Assembly (NCBI GenBank): GCA_004553405.1
Contig: SFLO01000063.1
Coordinates: 1-6,183, forward strand
DNA length: 6,183 nucleotides
Direction of reading: 5' to 3'
DNA from: Coriobacteriaceae bacterium
GTDB lineage: Bacteria > Actinomycetota > Coriobacteriia > Coriobacteriales > QAMH01
Made by a program: the position numbers and the translations under genes
The notes under the pieces: model-generated
Told to the model about the DNA's origin: nothing
What the model saw: only the letters and a program-made list of their open reading frames with translations
Database searches by the model: none
In this document: positions 5,006 through 6,183 of the stretch, in pieces
How the letters are laid out: every line of letters begins with the position of its first letter
Numbering within the stretch: the stretch's first letter is position 1

Positions 5006-6183
5006 CTACTCGCCGTCTGCGAGCGCGCGGTACTTCTCGTAGCGCCGCTGCGCGTCTTCGGCGCTGAGCTCGAAGAGCCGCTCGGCTTCTTCGGGGAAGC
5101 TCCTCTTGAGCGAGGCATAGCGCACCTCGCCCTCCAAGAACTCCTGGAAGCTGGTGCTCGGCTCCTTGGAGTCGAGCTGCATGGGCTGATCTTTGCGCGG
5201 GTCATAGCGGTAGAGATGCCAGTAGCCCGCCTCCACGGCGCGCCTCATCTCTCCTTGAACGTCGTGCATGCCGCACTTGAGGCCGTGGGTGACGCAGGGA
5301 GCATACGCGATGATCACGGCGGGGCCGTCGTAGCTCTCTGCCTCCTTGAGTGCCTTGATCAGCTGGTTATAGTCTGCGCCCATGGCCACCTGTGCCACAT
5401 AGACGTTGCCGTAGCTCATCAGGATGGCGCCCAGATCCTTCTTGCGGGTCTTCTTGCCGCTGGCGGCGAACTGCGCCACCGCGCCCACGGGGGTCGCCTT
5501 GGAGCTCTGGCCGCCGGTGTTGGAGTAAACTTCGGTATCGAAGACCGTCTCCGCCGAACATCCAGAAGGTCTTCTTGGCCAGCTGGTCCTTGTAGCGCAC
5601 TACTTCGGCGCCAAAGCGCGCTGCGCTGCGCGTCAGATGCGGGGTGAGGCGCTCGACAGCCTCGACGAGGGCGTCTGCCGTGCTGCGCGAGTCCTCGAAG
5701 CTGTCGAAGGCAGCCAGGTAATCCTCGCACACTCCCAGCAGCTCTTGCATGCAAGCCGGATCCGGGTTGTCGCCGCGGTCGCCATGCAGCTTGGCCATGC
5801 CGCACTTCAGGCTCTTGACCAGCTGCTTTACGCGCATCTTCTCGGCCTCGCGTTGCTGCTGCACAGAGAGGAGCATGCCGTAGGCGAGCTCGGCGTTGTT
5901 CTCGAAGAGGCTGTTGGTCCAGGCGGGGCCAAAGCCGCGCTTGGAGGTGGTGTAGGGGATCCCGGGGAAGGGGGAGCCCCAGGCCTGCGAGCAGCCCGTG
6001 GCGTTGGCCCAGTAGACGCGCTCGCCGAAGAGCTGGGTGAGGAGCTTGGCGTAGGGGGTCTCTCCGCAGCCTGCGCAGGCGGCAGAAAACTCCAGAAGGG
6101 GAGTGTTGAACTGCGATCCCTTGACGGAGTAGCTGTCGAAGAGGCCGGGCTTGTCGCTCAGGCCCAAGGCGTAGTCCCAAGCG
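5006..6183 (-). pseudogene. nifJ: Pyruvate:ferredoxin (flavodoxin) oxidoreductase, C-terminal part, frame broken in the ThDP-binding motif; N-terminal part off the window
   Basis: Intact PFOR oxidises pyruvate with CoA to acetyl-CoA and CO2, passing electrons through thiamine diphosphate and [4Fe-4S] clusters to ferredoxin or flavodoxin. The gene enters from the right edge. Bases 6182-5547 give 212 residues in one frame: WDYA, VKGSQFNTPLLEFSAAC, CAGC (Cys codons 6077-6075 and 6068-6066), ANATGCS (5993-5991), GPAWTNSLFENNAE, ending FWMFGGDG. Bases 5545-5009 give 179 residues in another frame: VFDTEVYSNTGGQ, KKDLGAILMSYGNVYVAQVAMGA, AYAPCVTHG with the fourth cluster Cys (5296-5294), GYWHLYRYDPR and QLDSKEP, stop TAG at 5008-5006. 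Between GDG and VFDTE, about 23 residues normally present, starting WAYDIG in relatives, are missing. Translation from upstream would run into wrong sequence for about 60 residues and stop at 5369-5367, losing the rest of the ThDP site and the fourth cluster ligand. Both halves remain well conserved, so the lesion is recent or an assembly error. Confidence 0.88.

Noticed and set aside
3493..5205. Open frame of 570 codons on the minus strand opposite xpaC, telA and the PFOR end
   Set aside because: It runs antisense to three well-supported genes, its product is low-complexity (Leu/Val/His/Gly-rich), and no family is recognisable. It is an effect of high-GC third codon positions.
5009..5488. 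Downstream PFOR fragment as a separate small gene starting at GTG 5488
   Set aside because: The same frame continues upstream to the conserved VFDTEVYSNTGGQ motif, there is no ribosome binding site, and the fragment is plainly the C-terminal end of PFOR.

Overview
The window is 6.2 kb of high-GC DNA with a strong G/C bias at third codon positions. The gene set (LarE, a DapL-like aminotransferase, an XpaC-TelA pair and a pyruvate:ferredoxin oxidoreductase) suggests an anaerobic, fermentative bacterium. I favour a Coriobacteriia-type actinobacterium (Olsenella, Atopobium or Collinsella relatives). That assignment is inferred from gene style and base composition; there is no rRNA here to prove it.

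Layout: (1) 2-814, plus strand: nearly complete larE, the sulfur insertase of nickel-pincer nucleotide cofactor synthesis, missing only its first residues off the left edge. (2) 815-1149: a 335-bp intergenic stretch, AT-rich in its left half (about 37% GC at 821-950). Its right part holds an extended -10 promoter candidate and two overlapping inverted repeats that cannot both fold. (3) 1150-2322, plus: a PLP-dependent class I/II aminotransferase of the LL-diaminopimelate aminotransferase-like group. (4) 2323-2462: an intergenic region with an extended -10 element followed by a perfect 14-bp palindrome, which looks like an operator. (5) 2463-3737 and 3781-4938, plus: a two-gene operon for an XpaC-family membrane protein and a TelA/YaaN-family protein, the same pairing as xpaC-yaaN in Bacillus subtilis. 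(6) 4963-4992: a 13-bp perfect stem-loop between convergent genes, probably a shared terminator. (7) 5006-6183, minus: the C-terminal part of pyruvate:ferredoxin (flavodoxin) oxidoreductase, running off the right edge.

The most striking observation is in the last gene. The reading frame breaks inside the thiamine diphosphate-binding motif. The protein reads correctly up to GGDG, and the next recognisable residues (VFDTEVYSNTGG) are in another frame with the intervening block of about 23 residues missing. Compared with the spacing I recall for Desulfovibrio africanus PFOR, about 71 nt are absent. Both halves are otherwise well conserved, so this is either a very recent inactivating deletion or an assembly error.

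The genes do not form one pathway. LarE serves NPN enzymes such as lactate racemase, the aminotransferase serves amino-acid metabolism, XpaC-TelA is an envelope-associated pair of poorly known function, and PFOR links pyruvate to acetyl-CoA and reduced ferredoxin. No mobile element, CRISPR array, tRNA or rRNA was seen.
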